A DNA stretch of 30,594 nucleotides from Discostella pseudostelligera. Lineage: Eukaryota; Bacillariophyta; Thalassiosirophyceae; Thalassiosirales; Thalassiosiraceae. Under the pieces are notes generated by a model, which saw only the letters and a program-made list of their open reading frames with translations, searched no databases and was not told where the DNA came from. Below, piece after piece: positions 1 through 9,757 of this stretch. Position 1 is the stretch's first letter. Each line of letters starts with the position of its first letter. A program made the position numbers and the translations under genes. The stretch lies in assembly GCA_036940085.1 (NCBI GenBank), contig JALLBK010000107.1, forward strand, positions 1 through 30,594. The letters run 5' to 3'.

Positions 1-136
1 AGCGACGCCAGCGACGACATTGACGACGAGAGGGGACGGCAGATATTTCATTGTGAGAGGCAAGAGAGTGCGCGCGCGCGCGCGAGAGAGATTGAGGTCA
101 GGCATTTCAAGAATATATATTAGAAAGCTATAAATA
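1..136 (+). promoter_or_regulatory. Upstream/leader region of the GSK3 gene
   Basis: This is the sequence in front of the kinase start codon. It holds an alternating CG run at about 71-84 flanked by GA-rich sequence, and an AT-rich stretch that includes TATAAATA immediately before the ATG. That stretch is too close to the start to be a normal TATA box. No clear core promoter element can be assigned. Confidence 0.3.
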
Positions 137-2317
137 ATGGCAACCATGGCCTCGAAACCGGCGGCGGCGGCGGCCGGAGGAGCATCTGGAGGGGGCGGTG
201 ACAATACTCGCAATAGCAGCAGCAGTGTGGGATCTTCAGCTGCTGGAGGTGGAAAAGGCGGCGGCGGTTTGGGAACTCCCCCCTCCACGGCAGTGCCCTC
301 CCGTTTGGCATCGTCCATGACCAATCCCTTCGAGCAGCCGCCGCCGCCGGCGTCGATGGACGATGGGGGGATGGCAGCGGCGGCCAGATCATCCACGATG
401 ACAACAACGACTACAAGGGGGGAGCGTGTCAATTCTCTGGCAGATCCTCCTCCTACTACCAATCATCATCATCAGCATGCCCATGCTGCCACAACTGGTA
501 CTACTGCGTCTATTACTGCTAATGTCACAGCCGCTGCATCTGCTGCTGCTCTTGCTGCTGGCGGTGACAATGAGCGGGGGGCTGCTTCTGCTTCTGCTGC
601 TGCTGCTGCTTCCTCCAACGCTGCAGCTGGTGGTGCTGGTGCTGTCAGTGCTCACAACGCTGCATCTTCTACACTATCATCGGGACCTCTAATTGCTGCT
701 GCTTCTTCGGCAGCTGCTCCAGCGTCTTCAACTGCAATTGCTGCTGCTACTGCATCTACCACAACCACCATGGCGGACAATGCCAACATCCAGCAGCAAC
801 ACCAGGCAGCCTCCAACCCCCAAAATCATAATGCCATCTCCTCCACTTCCAACAACCCCAACACTACCCACTCCAACACAAATACAGGCGAAACCATATC
901 CTACTCCGCCGAACGCATCATCGGGAATGGTTCCTTCGGCGTAGTCTTCCAAGCATCGGTCTACGAGACGGGGGAAGTGGTGGCCATTAAAAAGGTATTG
1001 CAAGACAAACGATTTAAAAATCGGGAATTGCAAATTATGAGATTATTGGTGAAGGATGGACATTCGAATATTGTTGCTCTGAAGCATTGTTTTTATAGCC
1101 AGGTGAGTAGTCGCACTGTAGCGTGTGTTTCTTGTCTGCGCCTATGAGTTGATTGGTCTTTTGTTGGAAGACTCGCCCTCACTCTTAAAACCCGGCGCGA
1201 ATCCATACCCGATGATCAATTATGATATTCACAGGGTGAAAAACAAGACGAGCTCTACCTCAACCTAGTCCTCGAATATGTTCCCGAAACAGTCTACTCC
1301 ATAAGCCGTCAGCATCAAAAATCCAAAATCTCACTACCGTTACTCTACGTCAAGCTGTACCTCTACCAACTCTCACGTGCACTATCGCACATTCATGCCC
1401 TGGGCATTTGTCATCGGGACATTAAGCCACAAAACCTACTGGTCAATCCGGAAAATCAACAATTGAAATTATGTGATTTTGGTAGTGCCAAGGCATTAGT
1501 CAAGGGTGAGCCGAATGTGAGTTATATTTGTAGTAGGTATTATAGGGCACCGGAATTGATATTTGGGAGTACGGATTATTCGACGGCTATTGATATTTGG
1601 TCCGAAGGTGAGATATGATGATTATTTGATTGTGTATTGATATTCCTTTGCCTATCTTGATCTGTGAGTATCGGTTACTAATTCTTACCACTCATTGTTT
1701 CTCTCCCCGTGTCCTCTCGGTATCTTGGATACTATGCCAAAAATAGGATGCGTTGGCGCTGAGCTCCTCCTCGGCCAGCCACTCTTCCCCGGCGACTCGG
1801 GCGTCGATCAACTTGTCGAAATTATCAAGGTCCTTGGCACACCCACCCGCGAGGAGATAAGTTCCATGAATTCCAACTATACCGAATTTAAGTTCCCACA
1901 AATCAAGGCATGTCAATGGCGCAAGGTCTTTCGGTCCAAAACACCCGAGGTGGCCATGGATTTTATCGGGTCGACATTGGCCTATGATCCAGAGAAACGG
2001 ATAAAGCCGTTGGAGGGGTGTGGACATCCATTTTTTGATGAATTGAGGGAGGAACGGACACGGTTGCCGAATGGGAATGCATTGCCTCCACTGTTTGATT
2101 TTACTCATCATGAGTTGGCGTCGTCGCCGGAGTTGTTGGCTAAGGTGAGTACCTTTGAACGGGATGTGGGAGTGTGAACAAATCAACGAATACCATTCTT
2201 GTGACTAACTTCAAATTCCATCCACCTTAACATAATCGGCAGCTTATTCCACCACACGTGAAAATTGATAGGAGTGCAATCATCGATCATGGTGATTCAA
2301 AGCCAACTGCCACATAG
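137..2317 (+). CDS. GSK3: GSK3/shaggy-family Ser/Thr protein kinase (4 exons)
   Basis: Exons are 137-1102, 1235-1607, 1747-2144 and 2243-2317; all introns are GT-AG and the frame is continuous, giving 603 aa. The kinase domain starts near residue 255: glycine loop GNGSFG (263-268), catalytic lysine in VAIKK (285), HRD with D384, DFG with D403, and an activation loop with the GSK3 tyrosine (Y419) in [13 protein letters not shown]. The three basic residues that bind pre-phosphorylated substrate in GSK3 are present (R292, R383, K408). The stretch [20 protein letters not shown] is diagnostic of the family. In eukaryotes GSK3 is a cytosolic/nuclear kinase of developmental, stress and metabolic signalling. 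The first ~254 residues are low-complexity Ala/Ser/Thr/Asn sequence, unlike the short N-terminus of animal GSK3. An ATG three codons downstream could also be used. Confidence 0.95.
440..790 (+). repeat. Triplet-rich low-complexity coding DNA (Ala/Ser tracts)
   Basis: Imperfect GCT/TCT/ACT triplet runs encode the alanine- and serine-rich N-terminal extension of the GSK3 kinase. The same composition opens long ORFs in all the other frames, which are by-products of the repeat. Confidence 0.7.
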
Positions 2318-3016
2318 CAATATATCCGTTCCATAAATCAACATGAGATTGGTTGGTAGCACCCCCCCTACCTCTGTTCTTAGTCTCGATCCTGAATCTA
2401 CATGCATGCTCCTTCTTGTTGTACAAATGGATAATACTGTAGATGAGTGATTGACTACAACGTAGTTGGAGAAGGGGGGAGGGTGTGTGTGTGGGGGGGA
2501 TCAGTAAGAGACATGGAAAGGGTGCTTTCAGCTCGGCCTACTACTTGTCCTTCTTGCACCACAGGGAATGATCATTGGCCGGAACGATCACTCCAATATA
2601 TTGGTGGCATTCTACTGTGGGGCAATGAGGAGATAGGAATTATCGGAGTTGAGGCGGATGGCAGATTGGATGAGGAGAGTGGGAAAGGTGGAGGTACTGT
2701 TCGTAAAAATTCCATCCCAATCTTAAATGCAAAGAGGCTGGGGGGTGTCGTTATGGATGACGAGGTTTGAAGGTTAGGTAGGAATCTTTAGGAAGGTTAA
2801 ATCGAGAATGCACAGGGGGCAAACGAACGACGACGGGTTGTTGGATTCTTCGCTGCGGCTATTCTACAAATTATCAATATATTCATAATTCATGATAATT
2901 GTGATCTTAGTTTGGGGTACCTATTGTATGTCGTCCATACCTTAATTTGCAACCCTGCATGTTGTGTCGCGATTCGGCAATGAACACACAGGGAGGTTGC
3001 TATGCATTATTTGACC
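2318..3016. other. Intergenic region between convergent GSK3 and eIF2B-alpha genes
   Basis: These ~700 bases hold the 3' ends of two genes transcribed towards each other. A G/GT-rich stretch lies at about 2467-2500 and AT-rich sequence around 2870-2905. A 107-codon + strand ORF (2447-2770) has no recognisable domain and is not supported. No RNA gene or mobile element is apparent. Confidence 0.5.
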
Positions 3017-4372
3017 TCACGCTGTCAATCTAATCAATTCATCCGACACAGCACTGGGAGTTAACACACCTAAATCCGTAAAGAGCAATGTGATAAACTT
3101 GGCGGGGGTGAAGTCCACGGGTGGATTCAGAATAGTTACCGATGATGGGAGATTGATAATGTAGGGATGTAAATCTTCCGAAGTGGTGATGGTGGCGGCG
3201 GTTTCATTTCCAACTTTTTTGGTTTCATCCTCCTCTCCCTTCTTCTCCGACACCGCCGCTGCCACCGAAGGAGAAGCAGGTGTTGCAGTAGTACTATTCG
3301 CACTCCAAGCCAACGTATCCAAAAATCTCAACTTGGCACCACCAATCCCCATCTTCCCACTCTCCTTACTTCCACTACAACCACTACTGCTACTACCAGC
3401 ACCCATATCTGGCAAATCAGCATTATTCAATGGATACAATCTCGTAAATTTATAACTCTCCACTGCCACATACAATGGCACACCCAATTCCTTGGCTAAT
3501 ACACCCAATGCATAGGTACCAACTTTATTCACTATTCCACCATTCTCGACCACTCCCTCAGCACCGACCAATACCATATCGACACGTTCCATAATGTATC
3601 CCATGGCCGAATCAAGGACTACAGTAGTGGGTATACCTGCTTTCACAAACGATTTGGCAGCCTTGATCCCCCCAGCATCGGGACGTCCTTCCAATACAAT
3701 GACATTAAATCTCTTCTTCTCCAATTGGGCTGCACGTACCAATAATGATTCGACAACACTACTCCGTCCATGGGTTAATATAGTACAACCATCATTAATG
3801 AACGAACAACCTATGGTGGAAATGCGTGATCGTGCCATTAGGGCTAATTCGGCAAAGCGTGTACCGCGGTCTAATACTTGGACTTTGCATTGTTGGAAGT
3901 GGGGTGTGTCGAGAGAGGCACGGGTGATGAATTTTAGGAATAGTTCGCAGCCGGAGGAGAGGGCGATGTAGGATCTTCCTGCTAGGACATAGCGAGTTGT
4001 TGTTGTTGTTGTTGCTGCATTCATATTAGTATTTGTTGTGGTAGTGATGGGACCACCCAACTTGGCAAAGTTCACCATGACATCACTAGCATCGCGCAAT
4101 TCAGCCTGTAGGCCCATCATGGTTTCGGCCTTGGAACGACGAATGACATTCAAGAGAACGCGAATGGCGGCTACGGGGAGAGGAATGGAGGAGGAAGAGC
4201 GTGGTGGCTGTGGCAGTTGGTCATCTCCTGCACCGTCGTTACCATCATCGGTACCAGGTGCAGTTCCCGCCGCTGAAGGGGTGCTGGTGACCTTGCATTT
4301 GGAGAGATGAAAGCACAGGTCTGATATTACTGGATGTTCATCATCACCTTGTTGTTGCTCTTGCTGACTCAT
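3017..4372 (-). CDS. EIF2B1: Translation initiation factor eIF2B subunit alpha
   Basis: Single-exon gene, 451 aa from the ATG at 4372. An in-frame ATG at 4468 would add 32 residues, but the protein from 4372 begins like the family, with a short acidic lead and then the N-terminal helical region. The regulatory subunits of eIF2B sense phosphorylated eIF2 and control GDP/GTP exchange on it, in the cytosol. Diagnostic stretches are the helical AAIRVLLNVIRRSKAET, the Rossmann-like core with TILTHGRSSVV and VVLDSAMGYIMERVDMVLVG, AEGVVENGGIVNKVGT, ESYKFTRLYPLN, and the terminal LLFTDLGVLTPSAVSDELIR. It is about 145 residues longer than the animal protein because of low-complexity inserts: a Thr/Asn run in the helical domain and a Ser/Thr/Lys/Glu-rich insert before the C-terminal block. 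Its strand is opposite to GSK3 and the two genes converge. Confidence 0.93.
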   Translation of the reverse strand: MSQQEQQQGDDEHPVISDLCFHLSKCKVTSTPSAAGTAPGTDDGNDGAGDDQLPQPPRSSSSIPLPVAAIRVLLNVIRRSKAETMMGLQAELRDASDVMVNFAKLGGPITTTTNTNMNAATTTTTTRYVLAGRSYIALSSGCELFLKFITRASLDTPHFQQCKVQVLDRGTRFAELALMARSRISTIGCSFINDGCTILTHGRSSVVESLLVRAAQLEKKRFNVIVLEGRPDAGGIKAAKSFVKAGIPTTVVLDSAMGYIMERVDMVLVGAEGVVENGGIVNKVGTYALGVLAKELGVPLYVAVESYKFTRLYPLNNADLPDMGAGSSSSGCSGSKESGKMGIGGAKLRFLDTLAWSANSTTATPASPSVAAAVSEKKGEEDETKKVGNETAATITTSEDLHPYIINLPSSVTILNPPVDFTPAKFITLLFTDLGVLTPSAVSDELIRLTA

Positions 4373-4733
4373 GGTGGTTCGAGGAGTACGAGGTGGTAGT
4401 AGATAGTGCGTCGTTGCTCTGGTTAGTGGCGTCCGTCTTCCATCATGGTCAAAGTCAAGCAAGGGCAAGCTTTGCGCTTTGCTTTGTGGATGCTGACGAT
4501 CGGTCTGTCATCGTCGCGGCGTATCTTTAAATTTTAATTTCAAAATTCGTTAAGTATCTTTTTATTTTCAAATTTTTATTTCAAAATTCGTTAAGTACCA
4601 TAGTAGCAGGATCTCGCAGGCAGATTCAACGATATCGGTCCAAGCATTTTGGAGTGATTGCATCTTATATTGATGCGACGTGCGCAATCCAATTTCAACC
4701 TTGTGACCACCACAAGTTATCCTTCCTCCTCCA
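4373..4733. promoter_or_regulatory. Presumed promoter side of eIF2B-alpha; AT-rich spacer
   Basis: This stretch lies upstream of the eIF2B-alpha start codon and downstream of the RING relic. It is AT-rich around 4525-4600 and contains the direct repeat listed separately. No TATA box or other motif can be assigned with confidence. Confidence 0.3.
4521..4597. repeat. Short direct repeat, 41-bp spacing
   Basis: A 20-base unit beginning ATTTCAAAATTCG is repeated exactly at 4537-4556 and 4578-4597. The preceding GTATCTT is also repeated (4521 and 4554). The copies look like a local duplication of an AT-rich upstream element, about 150-225 bases in front of the eIF2B-alpha start. Confidence 0.7.
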
Positions 4734-6170
4734 TCATACAATTGGCTTTGCTGCAGACTCCTTTGTTCTCGGCATTGATCTTTTGGATGAATTCCGTCCT
4801 CGTCCTCTCGTTGATTTCACTGGTTGTCCCCAATTCCACATCCATTTCATCGGCAGACATGCTTCCACGTTCTCATTTTCCTGCAAAACATGGATTTCAT
4901 CATTTTCCCAAACATCTAATAAACACTCGCAGCAGCTATGAATGATCTGCAGTTCATACTCCAGCTCCACCTCACGATGCAAATCCTGGCGGATCTTTCT
5001 GATATCATCTCTGACAATGAGTTGCTTCATTGCTTGGATATCCAATCCCATGCAGAGAAACAGCGATGACAAATTTGGATCATTTGGCTCTCTGTGCTCC
5101 TTGTGCATTTCCTCACGTTCCTGGTGGACTACACATCACCTCCTTGTACCCATGATAGTGCACTGTTTCCATTCTTGTTGCTGCTGCTGGTAGACCAAAA
5201 AGTTACGACGTGCACTTTCTGTTGTATGAGCAAATCAGACTTTGTGCTCCAGTTCCTCTTGCTGGCGTTTCATCTCCTGAATGCACCATTCCTCCTGGCA
5301 GCAGAGAATCCAGCATTCTCTCTCCTTTTGCTGATGACGTTGTCGTCTTCTATCACATTTTATTTCTTCAACCTCATACTCATCTTGCTCAACCAGATGG
5401 TGCATCATTGCTTGGAGGTCCGCTCCACGACGGAGAAATAGCCAGGCTGCATGGAGTTGTGGCTCCCAATTTGTATGATGATAATAATAATAATCACGTG
5501 TGCTCCTGATATGATTCATGTTTAAATCTGACGCACTCCGGGATATGATGACGATTCCTGCCAAAGAGTTGATTCATTGCTCTGACATCTGCCCAGCAAC
5601 TGCAAAGAAATAGGCATTCTACATTCAGGTGCTCCCAAGCAAAGCACTCATTACGATCTCATGTCATCGTTCAGGTACCTCCCTTCACCTGATAGTATAT
5701 CTAAAATTGACTTGCCCATTTCTATCTCATACTGGCTCCATTCCATCAATCTTCATTTCATACAAATTAAAGTCAAACCGAAGCAGGCACATCACCTTAT
5801 CACTCCAGCAACACTCCTCTTCACCATATCCTGGATTGCCTGAATTGCTTACACAACATCCACAACTTGGGCAAAAGCATGTATTTTCATTCATATGGCA
5901 ATATGTCTCTTCATCCATCTAGAGTATCTGCATCTTATCCGTGTTGACAAAAGATGCACAACAGAAGGGACAAGTTGGTTCACAATAACCAAATTTGCCC
6001 ATCCAGTTTGTTCTTAAGCAAGATCAACAACTGGTATGTCGACAGGCGAGGGTGATGACTTCATTCTCTAGTGATAACCACAATGAGGATTCAACAGGTG
6101 TTCCCTCGTCATTGAAACATATGAAACAGTGCAAGCCTTTTTGGTCGGCGGTGTCTGCCATCATCGACAT
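4734..6170 (-). pseudogene. Decayed RING-finger gene with three degenerate helical repeats
   Basis: Read from the ATG at 6170, the frame gives a complete C3HC4 RING ligand set: C15-x2-C18, C43-x-H45-x2-C48-x2-C51, C67-x2-C70. Codon 49, between C48 and C51, is TGA (6024-6026). A TAG follows at codon 84 (5919-5921); the frame then reopens with a second Cys-rich block (CFCPSCGCC) until TGA at 5727. Further along the minus strand, in shifted frames, three fragments share a pattern ending in AD/LD-[VLI]-[QR]-AM followed by a Leu-containing helix, at about 5570-5600, 5400-5430 and 5020-5050, the last two followed by charged coiled-coil-like sequence. At least two stops and several frameshifts break it, and no splice pattern was found that removes them. 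RING-HC domains usually act in E3 ubiquitin ligases. The family of the downstream repeats is not recognised. Confidence 0.55.
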
Positions 6171-6394
6171 GATAGTTGCTGGGAGGTGTTAAATTTATGG
6201 GACGAGGAGAGAATATTGGCGGCTTGTGATTTTTTTGTGGAGATGTGCTTATAGTGTGGTCAAGGTCGTTCATGGTCATGGTCATGGTCATGGTCATGGT
6301 TATGGTGGTGGTGGTGGGGAGAGAGGTGGAGGAGTGGTGGGTGGGGGTTGGGCCGGTGCGAGCTAGAGAGCGAGCGAGATGACGGTGAGAGGAG
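6171..6394. other. Spacer upstream of the RING relic
   Basis: Non-coding sequence between the start of the RING relic and the TTCCCGCC array. It contains the CATGGT hexamer repeat and then G-rich, purine-rich sequence (about 6301-6360). No gene is seen. Confidence 0.4.
6271..6300 (+). repeat. CATGGT hexamer repeat, 5 units
   Basis: Five exact CATGGT units in tandem, followed by a TGG-rich stretch and then GAGAGAGGTGG. A five-unit copy of the same hexamer, also followed within a few bases by GAGAGAGGTGG, occurs at 28319-28348. In another frame the array encodes His-Asp or Gly-His runs, which make spurious ORFs. Confidence 0.9.
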
Positions 6395-6546
6395 TTCCCG
6401 CCAGAAATCTTTCAAGTTTAAATGGGTTCCCGCCATATCCTCCGTATCTTTCAAGTTCCCGCCATATCTTTCAGCGCCCGCCGTTTGCATCGTTCAAGTT
6501 CCCGCCATATCTTTCAAGTTCCCGCCATATCTTTCAAGTTCCCGCC
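6395..6546 (+). promoter_or_regulatory. Array of E2F-like TTCCCGCC motifs
   Basis: Exact TTCCCGCC occurs at 6395, 6427, 6456, 6499, 6519 and 6539, with a variant (GCGCCCGCCG) near 6474. The last three copies are spaced exactly 20 bases apart as a tandem unit TTTCAAGTTCCCGCCATATC. TTCCCGCC matches the core bound by E2F/DP factors in plants and animals; its use here is inference. A similar array lies at 27957-28096. Confidence 0.6.
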
Positions 6547-6648
6547 ATAATATAGCATTGCTATCTATTGTTTTGCCACTGCCACTGCCACTGCCACCTG
6601 CCACCTGCCACTGCCATTTGCCATTTGGTACTCCTACTACTACTAGCC

Positions 6649-7960
6649 ATGCCACGCACGCTCAAGAGTAAAACGGCGGCAGGTAATGCAAGAAACACGG
6701 GGGTTCAGGGTTGCCGATGATGAAATTAAGATGGTGGTGAGTTTCCAGAGTTGCATATATTTGCTTGGGCATCATTTAGAAATGGCAACTCAATTTTGCA
6801 AACCACCCTGCCTACTCATTATTTTTGTATTTTGTATTTAACAGATGCATGGAAATGAAAATGCAACATCTTCCTCCACTTCCGAACTCGGTTGCCAACT
6901 AGAACTAAACGTCTCATCTTCTACACTCCGTTCATCCATAAATGAATTATTATCAGAAATTTCCAAAATGGCATTGATCCAAACAATGCACGCATACTAA
7001 AAGATATAGAAGATATTATCCTCGGTAATGTCAGTGAACACAATCATTCTGGTGATGGCACCAAATCATCATTGTTGAGACGTATGCTCCTACCGTTGTA
7101 CCGAGTTTGAGACTATTATCCACGTGGAGAAGGTGATAATCAACAACAGCATGCATCCAACCTACGTCTTTTCTCTATTTTCTCAACCAGACGTAATGAT
7201 CGATGGCAATCCGGGGAGAAAGATCATTATGGGATCATCCTCACTCTTCAAATTTCCTACTACGAGTAGATTCATTGCAATTCACTCTACTGACGGTATT
7301 AATGCAAAAATTACCAGATCTCAATGACGACGACGGACAATGATGGTGTGGAGATGTGGATGTCAAAGGTACCATGGGTAGGCAGTCTGGTTGCCGGCAC
7401 ATCATCGTCTATCATGTGGTCGGATGCATCAAAAGCGACAATAAAATTAGATGAATCTTGGAGCAAGAGATGGTGAAGGCGTAGAGAGAGACAACAATAT
7501 GCTCTATTTTCCAAGTGTTATAGCATCCTTCATGCAGCAAATGTCATGCAATATGTGAACGAGAAGGACGCCTGATGCCTGATGTTGCTTGATCATTTTC
7601 ATTTGAACGATATAATGGCTAAGATTGCTGCAAACAAATGTGAAACACGAGGAATAGGTTCTGGGCGATTTTTGTTCAGAAAGCAACATGCAAAGGTTGG
7701 AGATGACGAAAACCAATCATCGTCGGTACCATTTCGAGCGGTGAAGTAACTACTCACCTTCTCCCAAACGGCAACACTGGTGGGCATCGACGATGGGGTA
7801 GGTAATATGCCAATGGCTGTGGAATGCGTCCAAGAAAAGTAGCATGAACGAAACACGAAATTGGAGCTAAGGAGGTGATACTACTACATGTGATGCATGA
7901 TGCACGTTGTGAAAAAGCAGGTAGGGTTATTATTTCCAGGACCATGGAATCGCAACCATA
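6649..7960 (+). pseudogene. Probable decayed + strand gene, family unknown
   Basis: Patches of codon-like sequence lie in succession on the + strand but in changing frames. An ATG at 6649 opens a short basic N-terminus beginning MPRTLKSKTAAGNARNTG. A plausible intron follows, with a GTGAGT donor near 6735 and a T-rich TTTAACAG acceptor at about 6843, leading into a stretch beginning MHGNENATSSS. A frame slip near 6965 then gives NGIDPNNARILKDIEDIILG, which soon meets a stop. Around 7320-7490 a frame reads WVGSLVAGTSSSIMWSDASK before a stop, and around 7610-7750 another reads KIAANKCETRGIGSGRF. No known domain is recognised. It could alternatively be a multi-exon gene whose introns were not resolved, but several stops are not flanked by usable splice sites. 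Confidence 0.35.
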
Positions 7961-8060
7961 GTTAATGCAGCCAAGGAATATGGCTCATACAAGTAGTAGT
8001 ACGACCGCATTACTTTGCACATCCTCTGCACTGCAACCAGCCTTTTGCTAACAAAACTTT

Positions 8061-9125
8061 CTAGTTCCTACGCTTCGGCGTAAGAACAACGTGACGCATC
8101 TGAAAACCATTCTCCTCCAAAGCTGTCCTGGGATTAGCAATGTCTCCCCATAGACTTTGTGCATTTTCATTCGGTTGGACAGGAAGTACATTGGCTGAGA
8201 GGTTGAACAAAACGAGAAGACAAATGAATGAGTGCAGGGAGATGTGAGAAAAATGGAAGGCAGAGTTTATACCGAATGCGAAAAGGACACAATAGTAGTA
8301 GTAGTACTCGACCTACCATCCGCGAGGCAAAAAAACGAGGGAAGAATTGATGTATCCGCCGATGCAGCCCATTGGTCAGCGGCCTTATCAAACGCAATGC
8401 AGTGCTTCCAAGTGAGAGTCACATTCCCATCGACATCGCAAGTGAACGAGCCCTCGCCAAGCATCATCTCGGCATGGGCCACCGACGAGTAACCATTGGT
8501 ACCAAGCTTGACACGCGCCTCGCCAATTGAAACATCTATCGTTCCAGTACCCATACGGATGCCCTTTTCCTCAAGCATGCCCTTAACGCTATCATTGAGA
8601 GATTCATGCCAGAATGGATCCCTTGGCTTTGCGGGTCCTTTGTTATTGGCGCCTCCTCCCCCGGCGGTAGCAGCGGCCGATGATTTTTTGCCAGCTCCTC
8701 CTCCGCCACCCCTGCCATCTCGGCGACGAATGTGTGGACGAGGTTTGCGCGGTCCAGTGCACGGACCACCGCCGGGCGCGGTGACATTGACTGCCTTCAC
8801 CTTGCCATCTTCATCATGGCCAACTTCAAATTCTACCTCCCATCCCTCATCCTGTTATGACCACATCACGGAACGACACGAAAAGAAATAAAAAGAATGG
8901 AACGATGATATGAGTGAAGCGTTACTCTATTGTGCAATACATCGATCCGAACACATGAGTGGGAAGCAACTTTCCACTCACCAGAGTGCGATATCCCTCG
9001 CTGAAAATGCTACTTTGGTGGACAAAGACATCGTCGGTGACGGAGCTACCCTCGGCTGGAGTGATGAACCCGAAGCCCTTCTTGTTTGAGAACCATTTCA
9101 CGCGTCCTTGCAGTTTGTCCGCCAT
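8061..9125 (-). CDS. Cold-shock-domain protein with a uncharacterised C-terminal domain (3 exons)
   Basis: Exons on the minus strand are 9125-8982, 8851-8317 and 8194-8061 (GT-AG introns of 130 and 122 nt, frame kept), giving 270 aa. Residues 6-72 form a cold-shock domain with RNP1 KGFGFI (16-21) and RNP2 VFVHQ (33-37), the nucleic-acid-binding surface of the family. The first intron lies inside this domain. A Gly/Arg/Lys-rich linker (about 75-122) resembles the RGG-type tails of plant cold-shock proteins. From about residue 126 a compact, non-repetitive domain follows (starts [20 protein letters not shown], contains [19 protein letters not shown], ends LTPKRRN); it has no zinc knuckles and is not recognised. 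Such proteins usually act as RNA chaperones in cytosol, nucleus or organelles; no clear targeting peptide is seen. The start at 9125 puts the domain at the N-terminus, and an upstream in-frame ATG at 9203 lies in GA-rich leader. Confidence 0.88.
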
Positions 9126-9757
9126 GGTCTTTTCAGAGCGAGAGAGATACGGGGTGAGGCTGGAAGAGAGAAGAGAGAGAGAGGTTGCTGAGGTGAAGTG
9201 CACAGACGACGGCTTCAGCTTCAGGCTTCAACAGCAACGCTACCAATCCTGCACTGTCACCTCTGTCACTGCCACTGCATCGCCGCACGCTGCCTCCATA
9301 TCCACCGCTCGTTTGGAGGAGAGAGAGAGTTGGATTCAGATATTGGATTTGTGGGTAGGTTGCATCACAAGATATTTTTTGTGAGAAACGAGAAGGTGCT
9401 GCATACGTCAGCTTCCCAAGCCTGTGGACTCCCAGAATTCGAAATTCTCTGATATTTGAAAAATGGCGGGGCCCGTACATATATACTGATTCCCACGACA
9501 GTGATATTCAAATTCAAAAATGAGAAGCCATTCAAATTCGAGAACCAACTCACATGAGGAACAGGTATATTGTGATACACGTACGGACTCCCCTGTAGAG
9601 TATACGGCGCAAATTCAAATTAATTCAAATTTGAGAAACTCAAATACCATCACTATGACTATGACAGACCCTGACAATGGCAATGGCCGCATGCCGGATG
9701 GATCCGCGGTCCGCAGCCCTACCTCTATCGTAGACCGTCTCCCCTGCATGAGAGATC
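9126..9757. promoter_or_regulatory. Divergent promoter region between CSD gene and MSH1
   Basis: About 630 bases separate two genes that point away from each other, so both promoters should lie here. The CSD side is purine-rich on the + strand (9135-9185), giving a CU-rich leader in its transcript. The MSH1 side contains four copies of ATTCAAATT at 9506, 9530, 9613 and 9623. No TATA box is assigned. Confidence 0.4.

Noticed and set aside
2447..2770. 107-codon + strand ORF between GSK3 and eIF2B-alpha
   Set aside because: Gly-rich composition caused by a G-rich stretch, no domain, and it lies in the 3' flank of two convergent genes.
6024..6026. TGA in the RING relic as a selenocysteine codon
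   Set aside because: Diatoms do make selenoproteins, but a second stop (TAG) and frameshifts follow, no SECIS element was identified, and Sec in a RING knuckle has no precedent known to me. Kept only as a test in the findings.
6395..6546. CRISPR-like array
   Set aside because: Short irregularly spaced cores with no unique spacers of constant length, in a eukaryotic genome; a motif array or minisatellite fits better.
8496..8891. 131-codon + strand ORF
   Set aside because: Antisense to exon 2 of the cold-shock-domain gene and crosses its splice acceptor.
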